This document shows, one piece after another, positions 34,141 to 45,549 of a stretch of DNA of 64,000 nucleotides. A model generated the notes under the pieces. That model was not told the DNA's origin, searched no databases, and was given only the letters and a program-made list of their open reading frames with translations. A program made the translations under genes and the position numbers. Every line of letters starts with the position of its first letter. Within the stretch, counting starts at the first letter, position 1. The DNA is from Alviniconcha marisindica (Eukaryota; Mollusca; Gastropoda; Provannidae). The stretch covers positions 2,360,001 to 2,424,000 of the forward strand of contig JABMCL010000188.1 in NCBI GenBank assembly GCA_018857735.1. Reading direction: 5' to 3'.

Positions 34141-35621
34141 CATGTGTCATCCAGAACATTCTGCTGTTTCCACCATCTCAACATACCTCTGGACCCACAC
34201 AGTGAACAAAAGAATTGACCATGCGTTTGTGTCTAAAATAACAGAGCACATATATGTACAATGCAGAATAACCGGACATGTGTACGATACAATTTTTAAG
34301 AAGAAAATAACAGTGCGGTACAGTGCCCAAAAAATCTTCTTTTTCTTCTTCTTTATATTGATGAGAATTTTTCTATGAAAGTGAAAAATTATGCCCACAG
34401 ATACTTGATCTCAGTCCTTGTGAGATCCATTTTCCCACCATAAGACAATGAATTTGTTATGCTGGCAGATATGATCTCAGATCTCAGATCATATGTAATT
34501 AACCCATTTTCCCTAAAGGTGCACTCAGATGCAACTTGCATCTCTGTTTTCACCTTTAAAAAAATGCATTTACAGGATAAGTGGCAGTTGAGAATACAAA
34601 ACAGATGAGAAGAATATGTTTTAAGCTCAGCATAACTGTGGGGCCTTATTTGGGAATCCATCTGATCCATATTTGTTACAGAATGGATTAATTAATATGA
34701 GGGCACAGGTCAAAACAACTGCCAGTATGATTATTTTGGGTAAAAGTTATGCCTCCTCTTCATGGTCAACATTTTCTTGTACTGTTATGTGAGGTATTGC
34801 ATATTTTACACGGCACATGCCAACATTAGTGTGTGCTTGACCACAATGAGCTTAACAGCAGTTAACAGCTACTAGTCTGTTCCGGCAACGTCATGTACCA
34901 GTAGCAAGCAGTCACTGGAACTTGTATTTCATTGAATGTGTGTCTCAAATCTGTTTTCATTGCTCTTGCTCATCTCTGACACTGTGTGATTGCATGTTAC
35001 AGGAATCCGGTGTGTTCAGTTTGCTTGTACGTTTGAGTCTGGACATTCTTGATGTCACACTTGCCTCTCAGATTTTGGTCGTCTCTTTGCACTAAAAGTG
35101 AGCAGGTTTGACTTTTTTCTTCAGTGTTCAACATTTGTGAACTTATCTAGTCTGGTTTCATGTCATTTTTTCACTTTAGGATTTTTGAGATGTATGCGTG
35201 CGCCTGACCACATGTGTAAGTATTTATTAAAAGGTAGCTGCTGAATTCAGCGGCCTCATTATTGGGTTTATTTATATTTATTTATTTGTTCAATATATAT
35301 GTATCTATATAGTGATGTACATGTTGTGCAGTAGCTACCAGTAAGTAGCTCATTGAAAGCATCCATGCAAAGATGATCTGACATATTAGTATTATTTGGT
35401 TTTGTCTGTTTTCTTTAAAAGTTGTCTCAGATGAAGACTATGGTTGCCCGTTTAGTTCACATTGTAAAGCTCTGCGAGTGTTCTGGAGCCTGCTAGTGTG
35501 ATGAGTCCACAGTGGAAGAGTGAGAGAAACTCTTTCAGTTTGTGAAAGCTGGAAGTCTGCACATTTTCTTTTGGTGAAGTTTCAAATGTTTGGAATAAAA
35601 CATTCTTTTATAATTATTTTA

Positions 35622-35795
35622 TCTTGTGTGTGTGTGCACTTGCATATATATGCGTGTGTGTGTGTGTTTGTGTGCATGTGTATATGTGTGTGTGCTTGCA
35701 TACATTATGTGTGTGTGTGTTTGTGTGCATGTGTATGTGCGTGTGTGTGTGTGCTTGCATATATTATGTGTGTGTGCCTGTGTTTATTTGTGAGT
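35622..35795. repeat. TG-rich repeat with duplicated 'gcttgcatacattatgtg' unit
   Basis: Two units of about 60 bp in a TG-rich tract. Confidence 0.85.
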
Positions 35796-36008
35796 ATAAA
35801 CATTCAGCTTGGAACAGTGATACAAAAGTCAGTCATAATTTTGAGGGTTGGCTTGCTGCTGAGGATTAAATTAGTGACTGCAGATCAAATTTTACTGGTG
35901 TGGGTAGACTGATGATTGGACAATCTGAAACAATGACTGTCAGCACCTGAACACTCCTTAAAAGGAAACAGTCTTCTCAAGCCATTGGGTTAAAGAATGA
36001 GGAAACAT

Positions 36009-36089
36009 ACTCACCAAAAGAAGACTGGTTATAGATACAAGGGAAAAAAAGTTTTTCTTGCATCTGTGACCTGTCTTCTTTTGGTGAGT
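36009..36089. repeat. 81-bp near-perfect hairpin
   Basis: ACTCACCAAAAGAAGAC (36009-36025) is the exact reverse complement of 36073-36089, and pairing continues inward imperfectly for about 20 more bases (GGTTATAGATACAAG against GGTCACAGATGCAAG). The loop is A/T-rich. The size and imperfections fit a pre-miRNA-like foldback or a small palindromic MITE remnant. Confidence 0.7.
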
Positions 36090-37236
36090 AGTTCTTCTCA
36101 ACAGCAGCCATTCACTTTTTTCTTCTCAAGATATATGTTTTGGCCAAGAAGTCTACCAGACTTCTACAAAAGATCAATCTAAAATCTGAAACTTGAAGAT
36201 TTTGTTGTAAAGCACTGTAAAGGTCGGACTTTCATCAGTGGTGATTGGCAGGATTGGCTATACTAGTGAACTCCAAGTGTCACAGCTGGCCTAGTGCCTA
36301 GTTCAACCACAGCCTCGTTCCTTAGGCAATTTGAGCACACAGTTTTCACCCCCCCCCCTCCCCCCCACACACACAAAGGCTGTGGGTGGAAGCAGTGTGT
36401 ACAACAGGTGAGAAGCAGGACTATCATCTTGAGGTTGCGTTCAGCCAATCCTGTTATCTGTCACCAATGAAACTAAGTTTAGAAAGTGAATGTAAGCACC
36501 AAAGTAAGATCATTTTAAAACAAATCCTGATTCAAGTTTTTATTTTGACCTCTTGTTGGACAAAACATCTTTTGACCAACTCGTCATTATACGAGCTTCT
36601 TTAAACATATTCTAAAATCACATTTCTTCAAGCATGCACCAAGTACCTGTGATTCGTGCATGTTGTGGATGTGTGCCATTTGGTGAGAGATCTGGAAGGA
36701 AAGAAGTAGATAGCGAATGCTTGATGCAGTTTCTTTATTTCAAAGCCAACTGACTCTATTTCTGCAGTCTTTAATATTATATTAACAGTAATTATTCCCC
36801 TACTTTTGAGCTAAAATCGTAGTGGACTTTCTTAAAAATGGTTTCCTGCACTTACTAATTTTTTGTAAAATGAAATGTCAAGTGATTGTCTTTTCTCAAT
36901 CCTTCACGCACACACACACACACACTGACCTCAAAAATTACAGTAACGCTAAGAATACTGACAAATAGTAACGGAAGAACAAAGCAAGATTTACGGCAGT
37001 GCCTGCACTTGGGAGAAGTGCAGCTGCGCAATGTACAGCCACTGAAGGGTCAAGAGTCATATGAATGCAGATTGTTATTGTTAGTAACACCCGAAGGGAA
37101 ACAACTGGTAGGCCTACTGCGTCTGGAGTAGTTCCCCGTTGCAAGTATTGCGATGCTTTGATGAAAAACATAAAGTTTGAGGTACAAAAGCTGCCGTTAA
37201 GTCCGAATGTGACCACAACCTCTCACTACGAGCGCT

Positions 37237-37259
37237 ATGGATCTCATCGAAGATAAGAG
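37237..37259 (+). CDS. dioxygenase gene, candidate first coding exon
   Basis: ATG GAT CTC ATC GAA GAT AAG AG, then gtgtta. It encodes MDLIEDK plus two bases, exactly the phase required by the exon at 38465 (…AG|G AGC), giving MDLIEDKRSALKQDL. The donor is weak and there is no transcript evidence, so another upstream exon is possible. Confidence 0.35.
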
Positions 37260-38062
37260 GTGTTAGCACAGCTCATGGGTCACAAAGCTTTTCACTTTTC
37301 CTTTCATCTTATCTTTGTTCTGAAAGACGTACTTTGTGCAAAACTTTAATACATACGTTATAGTTATAAGTGTGTTTCCGTGCCATCGGTCATTTGGCCT
37401 TCACTTGTAACGACATTTCAAGGGGTTGACAGAAAAACAGCAGTGATCAGTAGTGTTCCTATCTATGTAGGATAAACCCCGCACACTTACACGCTGACGC
37501 GCACACACGATAACTGCCTCAGTCATGGTTGGTCTTGAATCGCGATGACGATTACCTCTGATACGGTTGGTCTTAACTCCCCAAGTCACCACGAAACTGC
37601 GGGCACGTACAGGTCTGCACTGATACTTTTTATCGGCAATCCAACTCCGTTCCCACACGTCACCAGCTGCAGTTGTACCTGCCTTCAGATCGGCACAGAC
37701 GGGATGGATGCATTCTGGACCGGCATAATCAATAATCACAATCAGCAATTTTTTAAACCAGTTTTTGTTGTTGTTTGGTTTTTGTGTTTGTTACGTCGTT
37801 TTAGTCTATCAAAAGGCACATAAAGGAGCATACTGTAACACATGAATGGGGGGGGGGGGGGGGGGGGGGATTTGTGGAGGAGGTAAACCAACCCAGCCAC
37901 CAGCTGAACAATTTCTAATGTAAATTTAAGCAGATTTTTAATTCATCTTCATCCGTTAGGTCAGGTCAAGTCGTTTAAGATACTCATTGATTTCATTGCC
38001 ACTTTGAGGGGTATGACTTAACAACAACAACAACAACAACACACACACACACGCACGAATGC

Positions 38063-38118
<56 letters not shown>

Positions 38119-41100
38119 AGTGTTTTTAAACAACAAAAAAGAAGAAGAAAATCACCATATTCAGTGATTGTAGTTGAATTGTCTTTTGATCTGATTTGCG
38201 CTCAACCTCACTATAGATTCAGTTCCTTGATGATCAGGATGTGAACTATATTATTAAAAAGAAAGAAAAAAACTCCTGCCATACCACAGAACAGTTAATA
38301 TTTTATCATCTTTTAAATCATATGCTGAGTTAAACAGTTGACTGTTACATCGTACAGGACATTATGTGTGTTGGGGGTGGGGGGGAGGAGGGGGGTGGGT
38401 GGGGGGGATGGTAGATAAGCCAGAGAGAGAGAGAAATAAGTGTTATTCTTTTTGCTGCTTTCAGGAGCGCTCTAAAGCAAGATCTGAAGCAAAATGGCTA
38501 TTGTGTTTTGCCGAGTGTTCTCAGCAATGAGGACTGTGAGAAGTACATAGCGCAGTACAAGTCATGGCTGGAGTCCTTCCCAGACACCAACCCTATGCGT
38601 TCTCATCTGTCTCTGGTGAAAGACTATGCCATTGGTCACTGCGAGGCAGCATGGACAGTTCGCCTGGCAGCCAAGCCTGTCTTTGCAGCCATCTGGGACA
38701 CTGACAAGTTGTTGACCAGCATGGATGCTGTTGCAATTGCTCGTCCACCTAGTAGAGAAAAAGATTTTGATAGAGGTGAGCCACATTAACATGCACAGTT
38801 TTAGGTAAGCCAGACAGAGGTGAACTGCACAGACATGCATGATTTTATATTGGACCAGTAGAGCTGAGTCACACAGATCTATATGCACATTTTTATGTGA
38901 GACCTTGATAAAGGTGAGCCAAGCAGATACACACAGTTTTATGTGAGACCCACAGTTTTATGTGAGATCTTGATAAAGGTGAGCCACGCAGATACACACA
39001 GTTTTATGTGAGACCCACAGTTTTATGTGAGACCTTGATAAAGGTGAGCCACACAGATATGCACAGTTTTATGTGAGACCTTGATAAAGGTGAGCCACAC
39101 ACATATGCACATTTTTGTGTGAGACCTTGATAAATGTGAGCCACACAGTTGTGCAAAGTCCTATGTAAGACTGTGGTAGAGGTGAGTCACATACATGCAC
39201 AGTTTTATGATGGTAGCCACACAGACATGATTGTTTTGTATACATTTTTGTTAGACTTGTAGATGGTAGCCACACACATGCAGTTTTATATAAGACCTTG
39301 GTAGAGTTAGCCACACAAACATGCACAGTTAGAAAAATGGCAGGAATATTGGTCAGGTGGTGAACTAAGAAAACTAGCCTAACTGTCCAGGCAAAATGTG
39401 GCTGCACTGTGACCAGAAGGCGACGCGTCATGGTTTACACGCGTACCAAGGTGCTGTGTACCTGGAGGCTGTCTCAGAGCATGACTTCTGTCTGCGAGTG
39501 CTGGAGAAATCCCACAACTGCCACCAGTACTTCTTCAACACTTTTACCTCAGCCAGAACAAAAAGCATCAACAAGGAGTTCTACAAGCTTACAAAAGAAC
39601 AGGTATTGTGGCAGTCTCAGTGTGGCGTTTGGATTCACACGGTAAATGCGAAGCTGAGTGTTTGTCTGCTTATATGGCTAGGAAACTGTCCCTTGCAGAG
39701 CTTTTAACTCAGAATTTTGTGTATGTGGAGACCATGTGAGCAATGTTTTTCAAACTTTGAGTGATAACATCCTTCACTGAAGTTTAAACTTTCATACCAG
39801 TTGACCTAGTCGCGAGAGGTCGCAGTGTCACTTCCAGGCTGATTTCTGAGTAGGTGTTGCTTCACACTGTGTATAACAATGGAAGTTGAACCTAGGATTG
39901 CAAAGCTGCCAGCCACAGAGATGTTGGAAATATAAAACTGCAAAGTACATCTTCTCAGTAAGTTTGTGTTTGATCAAAATTTAAAACGTTATGTTGTTGT
40001 GTGTACATGGACATGACCATGTGGTGACACTGTAAGCCTGTGAAATAACTCTGCAATTCTGTGTGGTAACACCACAAGTGTCTGTAATAATGCTGTAAAT
40101 ATTTGTGGTGATACTGCAAGTCTCTGTGATAACACTGCAGATATGTGGTGATACTGCAAGGCTCAGTGATAACACTGAAAGTCTCCTTAATATCACTTTA
40201 AGTCTCTGTGATAACACTGTAAGTCTCCTTAATATCACTTCAGGTTTCTGTGATAACATTGCAAGTCTTCTTAGTATCACTGCAAGTCTCTGTGATAACA
40301 CTGCAAGTCCCCTTAATATCACTGCAAGTCTCTGTGATAAACTGCAAGTCTTTGATAACACTGCAAGTCTCCTTAATATCACTGCAAATCTCTGTGATAA
40401 CATTGCAAATCTGTGATGCTACTGCATGCTTTGTGTGTATATGTGAGAACAGCCTGCTGAGTACAGGGAACAGGGCTGTATGCTTAGTGTTTGTGTGTTT
40501 GCAGGCTGCCTGGTACAAGGAACAGGGCTGTATGCTTTGTGTTTGTGTGTTTGCAGGCTGCCTGGTACAAGGAACAGGGCTGTATGCTTTGTGTGCAGGC
40601 TGCCTGGTACAAGGAGCAGGGCTATGTGCTTTGTGTGTGCAGGCTGCCTGGTACAAGGAGCAGGGATGTGTGCTTTGTGTGTGCAGGCTGCATGGTACAA
40701 GGAGCAGGGCTATATGCTTTGTGTCTAATGTGTGTGCAGGCTGCCTAGTACAAGGAGCAGGGCTATATGCTTTGTGTCTAATGTGTGTGCAGGCTGTCTG
40801 GTACAAGGAGCAGGGCTGTGTGCTTTGTGTGCAGGCTGCCTGGTACAAGGAGCAGGGCTGTATGCTTTGTGTCTAATGTGTGTGCAGGCTGCCTGGTACA
40901 AGGAGCAGGGCTATATGCTTTGTGCCTAATGTGTGTGCATACTGCCTGGTACAAGGAGCAGGGCTATATGCTTTGTCTAATGTGTGTGCAGACTGCCTGG
41001 TACAAGGAGCAGGGCTGTGTGCTTTGTGTCTAATGTGTGTGCATGCTGCCTGGTACAAGGAGCAGTGCTATATACTTTGTGTCTAATGTGTGTACAGGCT

Positions 41101-41837
41101 GCCTGGTACAAGGAGCAGGGCTATATGCTTTGTGTCTAATGTGTGTGCAGGCTGCGTGGTACAAGGAGCAGGGCTGTATGCTTTGTGTCTAATGTGTATG
41201 CATGCTGCCTGGTACAAGGACAGGGCTATATGCTTTGTGTCTATTGTGTGTACAGGCTACCTGGTACAAGGAGCAGGGCTATATGCTTTGTGTGTAATGT
41301 GTATGCAGGTTGTCTGATACAAGGACCAGACTGTATGCTTTGTGTCTAATGTGTGTGCAGGTTGTCTGATACCAGGAGCAGGGCTGTATGCTTTGTGTGT
41401 TTATGTGTGTGCAGGTTGCCTGGTACAAGGAGCAGGGCTGTACACTAAAGTCTGTGGCTGTTCCTAAAGGTGGCATGGTGCTTTGGGACTCTCGAGTCAT
41501 CCATGACTCCTGTCTGCCCATCCGTGGCCATGCTAACACAGACAGGTGGCGCTTCGTCACTTTTGTCTGCATGACACCAGCTGCCTGGGCATCCAAGCAT
41601 GACCTTGGCAAGAAGCGACGTGCTTATGATGAGTTGCTCCTGACGAACCACTGGGCTTCGCAGAAGATGAAGGTTCTCTCAGACAAAACACCACCAGATC
41701 AGAAGGACATGTGTATCAAAAAACTTCCTGACATCGCAAAGTCCTTGGAGGTGCGCCAGCTCGCCGGGGTGGAACCCTATGATTTTCAGGATGGTGAACC
41801 AAATGGTGGGCGGGCACCTGCCTGGCTGAACAGTTGA
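37237..41837 (+). CDS. PhyH-like Fe(II)/2-oxoglutarate dioxygenase, 4-exon model
   Basis: Exons 38465-38775, 39391-39602 and 41415-41837 join in phase. The proposed first exon 37237-37259 also fits phase and would give 969 nt, 322 residues, typical for the phytanoyl-CoA dioxygenase family. The N-terminal part, LKQDLKQNGYCVLPSVLS, matches the usual PhyH opening. WLHCDQ provides the HxD iron ligands (H117, D119) and VIHDS the distal His (H212). Arginines at 219, 226 and 228 are candidates for 2-oxoglutarate contact. GAVYLEAVSEHDFCLRV...SHNCHQ fits the strand after HxD. Family-level function: oxidation coupled to 2-oxoglutarate decarboxylation; the substrate is unknown. Two of its three introns contain arrays of decoy splice sites. 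Confidence 0.82.
37848..37869. repeat. poly-G run of 22
   Basis: Pure G homopolymer on the + strand, inside the first intron of the dioxygenase model. Confidence 0.95.
38022..38113. repeat. (AAC)n and (CA)n microsatellites
   Basis: ACA triplets pass into CA dinucleotides with one or two interruptions. A G-rich stretch follows at about 38370-38408. Confidence 0.95.
38465..38775 (+). CDS. dioxygenase gene, N-terminal exon
   Basis: Acceptor gctgctttcag; the exon reads (G)AGC GCT CTA AAG..., SALKQDLKQNGYCVLPSVLS, then NEDCEKYIAQYKSWLESFP..., and ends KDFDR + G before gtgagc (phase 1). GHCEAAWTVRLAAKPVFAAI is the hydrophobic helix usually seen before the HxD strand in PhyH proteins. Confidence 0.88.
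38770..39330 (+). repeat. tandem array of about 12 copies of the exon end and splice donor
   Basis: Unit about 45 bp, shaped 'ttgataaag|gtgagccacacag', 'atatgcacagttttatgtga', 'gacc'. The real junction is 'tttgatagag|gtgagccacat' at 38775/38776. Copies with a donor GT sit near 38819, 38913, 38978, 39044, 39088, 39133 and 39181; several later ones have lost it. Reading through the true donor gives a TAA within 4 codons. Confidence 0.85.
39391..39602 (+). CDS. dioxygenase gene, iron-binding exon
   Basis: Acceptor ctgtccag, phase 1, reading (G)KMWLHCDQKATRHGLHAYQG. HCD supplies the first His and the Asp of the iron facial triad. Continues GAVYLEAVSEHDFCLRVLEK and ends LTKEQ before gtattg at phase 0. 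Confidence 0.9.
39805..39911 (+). mobile_element. fragment of a dispersed element (copy of 42118-42225)
   Basis: 'cgagaggtcgcagtgtcact', 'tccaggctgatttctgag' and 'taacaatggaagttgaacct' recur with few changes at 42127-42225. The homology stops abruptly after 'ggattgcaaagc'. Confidence 0.7.
40080..40430. repeat. about 42-bp minisatellite, about 8 copies
   Basis: Alternating 'gcaagtctctgtgataacac' and 'tgcaagtctccttaatatca' half-units. Lies in the same intron as the acceptor-derived array but contains no exon sequence. Confidence 0.9.
40440..41414 (+). repeat. tandem array of about 19 copies of the acceptor and start of the last dioxygenase exon
   Basis: Unit mostly 52-54 bp: 'gtgtgtgcag|gctgcctgg', 'tacaaggagcagggctgta', 'tgctttgtgtctaat'. 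The true acceptor and exon start read gtgtgtgcag|gttgcctggtacaaggagcagggctgta, so each unit carries the acceptor AG and up to 28 bases of coding exon. Decoys sit near 40508, 40562, 40604, 40649, 40692, 40745 and every 40-54 bp up to 41366. A decoy exon reads AAWYKEQGCMLCV then TAA in most units, but short 42-45-bp units near 40560-40690 keep the frame open. Confidence 0.92.
41415..41837 (+). CDS. dioxygenase gene, terminal exon
   Basis: 141 codons including TGA at 41835-41837. VAWYKEQGCTLKSVAVPKGG, then MVLWDSRVIHDS, where VIH is the distal iron-ligand His. Arginines in LPIRGHANTDRWRF are candidates for 2-oxoglutarate binding. The C-terminal tail has basic GKKRRAYDELL and ends APAWLNS. Phase 0 at acceptor gtgtgcag. 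Confidence 0.92.
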   Translation, partial: VAWYKEQGCTLKSVAVPKGGMVLWDSRVIHDSCLPIRGHANTDRWRFVTFVCMTPAAWASKHDLGKKRRAYDELLLTNHWASQKMKVLSDKTPPDQKDMCIKKLPDIAKSLEVRQLAGVEPYDFQDGEPNGGRAPAWLNS

Positions 41838-42117
41838 ACATTCAAACAGATCAGGTAGATCTGGAATAGAAATGGAAATCTGGACATCTGGATAAGGCTT
41901 CTGGACACATTGATATTTTAACATTGAACAATCCATATTGCAAAAGAAATGGAAAATGATAATGGCCCTGCATCAGAAATATGCGTTATATGTGTGCCAG
42001 TTGTTTTTAATTTATTTCTTTTTTTACTAAAAGGTGATACTTTTTTCTGCAAATTTAACCCCTGTGCCCTATTGGGCAGTTCAGTGAAGCTGGTTTGCAC
42101 GAGTGAATGCCCTTTGT

Positions 42118-42425
42118 AATCTTTCGTGCGAGAGGTCACAGCATCACTTCCGGGCTGATTTCTGAGTAGGCGTTGCTTCACGCTGTGTATAACAATGGAA
42201 GTTGAACCTAGGATTGCGAAGCAGTACAAATGCCACCACTGTTGCAGTTGCAAAAATTACCAGGGAAAGGGGATGGAGGGTGGGGAAAAAGTGTCTTTGC
42301 ACCATTTTTGGGCTGGCCAGAGGATTGCAAGTTCGTGGATAAAATGCGTTTTGTGGGATCCTATAGCACGAGCAAGAAGTTATTGCTTGTTGCCAGACAC
42401 ATTCTGACTATGGGCCTCCAAAAAT
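42118..42425 (+). mobile_element. possible transposon 5' end with THAP-like fragment
   Basis: The first 108 bp duplicate 39805-39911. An ATG at 42195 opens 70 codons with CHHCCSCKNYQGK ... KVSLHHF ... ASSWIKCV. Spaced Cys residues, then a His-Phe and Trp, vaguely recall a THAP zinc finger, the DNA-binding end of P-element-type transposases. Downstream 'cttccattgt' (about 42472) is an inverted match to 'acaatggaag' (42191). The evidence is thin. Confidence 0.25.
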
Positions 42426-44369
42426 GTCCTTAAAGTTGGCAGTGTAAAATTCGCAAATTAACTGTCACCACCTTCCATTGTGAAGAAAGTATGCACCGGA
42501 AGTAAAAGCAGCCAAGGGACTTAAGCGATGCCAGGCAAAATCAAGGGAGTTAACAACCCCGCCTGAACCGCCCCAATAGTTGGTAGCAACTTGTCTGTGA
42601 GTAAAATTTGGAACACATACTTCTTTGAAGAATGATAATGATTATTTTGTACCTGAATTGTACCACAGGACATCTGGAAGAAGAATCAGTCTCCATATCA
42701 GACTGAATCAGAAATTGCACACCTTGCCAAAATGATCAGTAATATTTTCTTGGCAATTGACAGAGGACATGATCCTAGTAATGTGAATGAAACTGAAAAC
42801 ACAATGCATGTTGACACCAAACACGGATGAAAGAAAATAGCGGCAGCCTTGATTTCAATTTGATCTCATTACCAAGTCCCGGCGCAGACAAGAATGGGTT
42901 TGCCTATATATCATTTGTCTTTAGAAATTGATGCCGCCTACAGTAATCCAGTGGATTCAACGCTTTGTGAATGTCAAACTGACTGAACATTTCCACTTTC
43001 CCATAATATGGCACTCTCCTTTGTGTTTAAGAAATGCATTTCTAATGTGCTGAATCCCTCTATGATTGTACATGTGTGAGGCTCAAAGTGCTATACATGA
43101 AACATTACAACAATACACAACCTAATTTAATAATGCATTACATATCTCACTCTATCTCTCCTCCCTTGCATCCACACACACGCACCCCCACGCACACATA
43201 TACGCAATGTCACAACCCCTCACTCCCCCCTCTCTCCCAGTCTCTCTCCATCTCCCCCCCCCCCCCCAAACAAGCAAACAAACAAAAGAAAAAACAACTT
43301 CAGTCAGCCAGTGAAGACGTCAGCAGCAAAATCAAGATCAATCAAGTACAGCATCCAATGCCTGTGAAAGGGTTAGAACTTAGAGTAGTTCAGAGTAGGC
43401 AGAAGTGAAGAGAAAAGTTTTGAGAGAAGTTTTGAACTGTGAGAGATGGATGTGAGCAGGAAGGTTGTTCCAGACATTGGGAACCTGAACAGAGAATGAC
43501 TGGTAGCCAAAGCCCTTAAGTTTCCATCTTGCACAAGAAAGAGTTATCCATTAGGTTTTGCTTGTCAACTACGATGCCACCACAGTTGCACCTTGTATTC
43601 AGGAGCAACTTATCTGTGGATTGTTTTCACTGTTTAGCCAAATTTTGGGGAGAGAGATTTTCACCTTATATCCAGAAGTGCCTTACAGAGTGGAAATTTG
43701 ATAGTTCCCAGCAGCTGGCATTCCAGTCTTGTACTGTGATATTGATCCCTTCTGGGATCATTACTGGTCTTTCACTCGTTGGTGAATCTGCTGCAAATAA
43801 TGAGATTGTATAATAAAGAGGACACAGGTGTTTTGTGACATCATTTTGTTAACAGCAATAATTTATATGTCAGATTGTTACAGAAGAAAGAAGAAAAAAA
43901 GAAAAAAGAGGGCATTTTTCCCCCACCTTGTATAATATACTTGCATGCCAGGTAGGAGTTACTGTAGGTGACTCAGGTTTTTGTTGTTGTGTTCATATGA
44001 TGTTGTTTGAGCGCTAATTAACTCCCTTTGTTGGTTGATTTTGCATTTTATGTCAATAGTCAACAAGTTAGGCTTTTTTTTTTTTTTTTACACATGCAAC
44101 GTACTCTTCCGCTGTTATAAGACACAAAATATTACGTTAGAAATATGGCAATGTTTTTGACAAGTTGTTGGAAATGTCAGGCTTCAACACCTAACAGCAT
44201 GCAGATCTCTATATTCCAGAGTTTTCTCTGTCACATGCTGGCTAATATTACAGTACTGCTCATAAATGGTAACTGTGACATTAAGTAGTACTGATTGTAT
44301 ATCATTAATGTAAGTATAATGTGATGTGTGCAAAACATAATTTGTGTAAATTGTTCTACTAATATATCC

Positions 44370-44392
44370 TGTGTGTGTGTGTGTGTGATATG

Positions 44393-44447
<55 letters not shown>
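44370..44447. repeat. (TG)n microsatellite
   Basis: Two TG runs separated by 'atatgcatg'. Confidence 0.95.
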
Positions 44448-44754
44448 TGTGTACATTTGCAGGACAATGTGACAGCACATCCAGGCACAGCTATGACACA
44501 GGTGTGTGGCTTGGTGTGTCTGAGGTGAAAAAGTGTTTTATTTCATTGAGCTTGTATTTATGGCCTTTGCATTAATGCATTTCAAGTTGATTATTTATGA
44601 CTAGTGTGACTATGTGTATTATTTATGACTAATGTGACAATGTGTATTAATGACTAGTGTGACTGTGTATTATTTATGACTAGTGTGACAGTGTGTATCT
44701 ATATGTTTATAAAAGCAGTTGCAGTGAAGTACCATCAATGCAGGCACTAAGAGC

Positions 44755-45085
44755 TGAAAATACTGGATAATACAAACTCTGATTGTTCAAAATACTGCAT
44801 AATACAAACTCTGATTACTCAAAATACTGGATAATACAAACTCTGATAACTCAAAATACTGGATAATAAAACTCTGATAACTCAACAAGCTGGATAATAC
44901 AAACTCTAATAACTTAATGTACTGGATAATACAGACTAATAACTCAAAATACTGAATAATACAAACTAATAACTCAAAATACTGAATAATACAAACTAAT
45001 AACTCAAAATACTGAATAATACAAACTCTGATTACTCAAAATACTGGCTAATGCAAACTCCAATAACTCAAAGTACTGGACAACA
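44755..45085. repeat. about 32-bp minisatellite, about 10 copies
   Basis: Unit 'tactggataatacaaactct' plus 'gataactcaaaa', with length variants that lack 'ctctg'. Confidence 0.92.
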
Positions 45086-45414
45086 CAAAGAGGTTGGCGT
45101 CTTCCCCTCTTCATCTGTACAGTTTGATGCATCTTACTGACCACATGGTAGAAATCGTGAGATCCTCTGAATTTTGTGTGAACAGTAATATGCTGTACAT
45201 TGTCTCTTTCATGTTGATTTTGCTAGGGAAGATGTGAACATGAACATGAGCATGCATCATTTGTTCTATAATAATAATAATGTACATTTATCACATGCTC
45301 ATCAACACCCTGAGCGCTCACATGATACCTATTAACCTAAATACAATATTCTATACACATGTGATGTAGAGCACAGTCCCAACAAAACGATTTACATAAG
45401 TTATTATATGGAAA

Positions 45415-45424
45415 CACACACACA

Positions 45425-45518
<94 letters not shown>
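45415..45518. repeat. (CA)n microsatellite, about 100 bp
   Basis: Nearly pure CA. It is flanked on both sides by relatives of the 136-bp unit (see 45550-45957). Confidence 0.97.
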
Positions 45519-45519
<1 letters not shown>

Positions 45520-45549
45520 TGTTTCTTTGATGTTGATTTTGATTGGAAA

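Larger units (their letters stand above)
32919..37236. other. spacer between PRDM-like gene and dioxygenase gene
   Basis: No coding exon recognised. It holds microsatellites and a long hairpin listed separately. The stretch near 37000-37240 is less AT-rich with several CpGs and could be the promoter or 5'UTR of the dioxygenase gene. Confidence 0.5.

Noticed and set aside
34465..34495. Small palindrome around gatctcagatctcagatc
   Set aside because: Too short and imperfect to separate from chance.
40250..41349. Cys-rich frames such as QAAWYKEQGCMLCV repeats, considered as a secreted Cys-rich peptide gene
   Set aside because: They derive from repeated copies of the dioxygenase exon start and acceptor. 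No signal peptide or independent gene structure.
43529..43813. 94-codon + strand frame
   Set aside because: No recognisable motif and no splice or promoter signals; likely chance.
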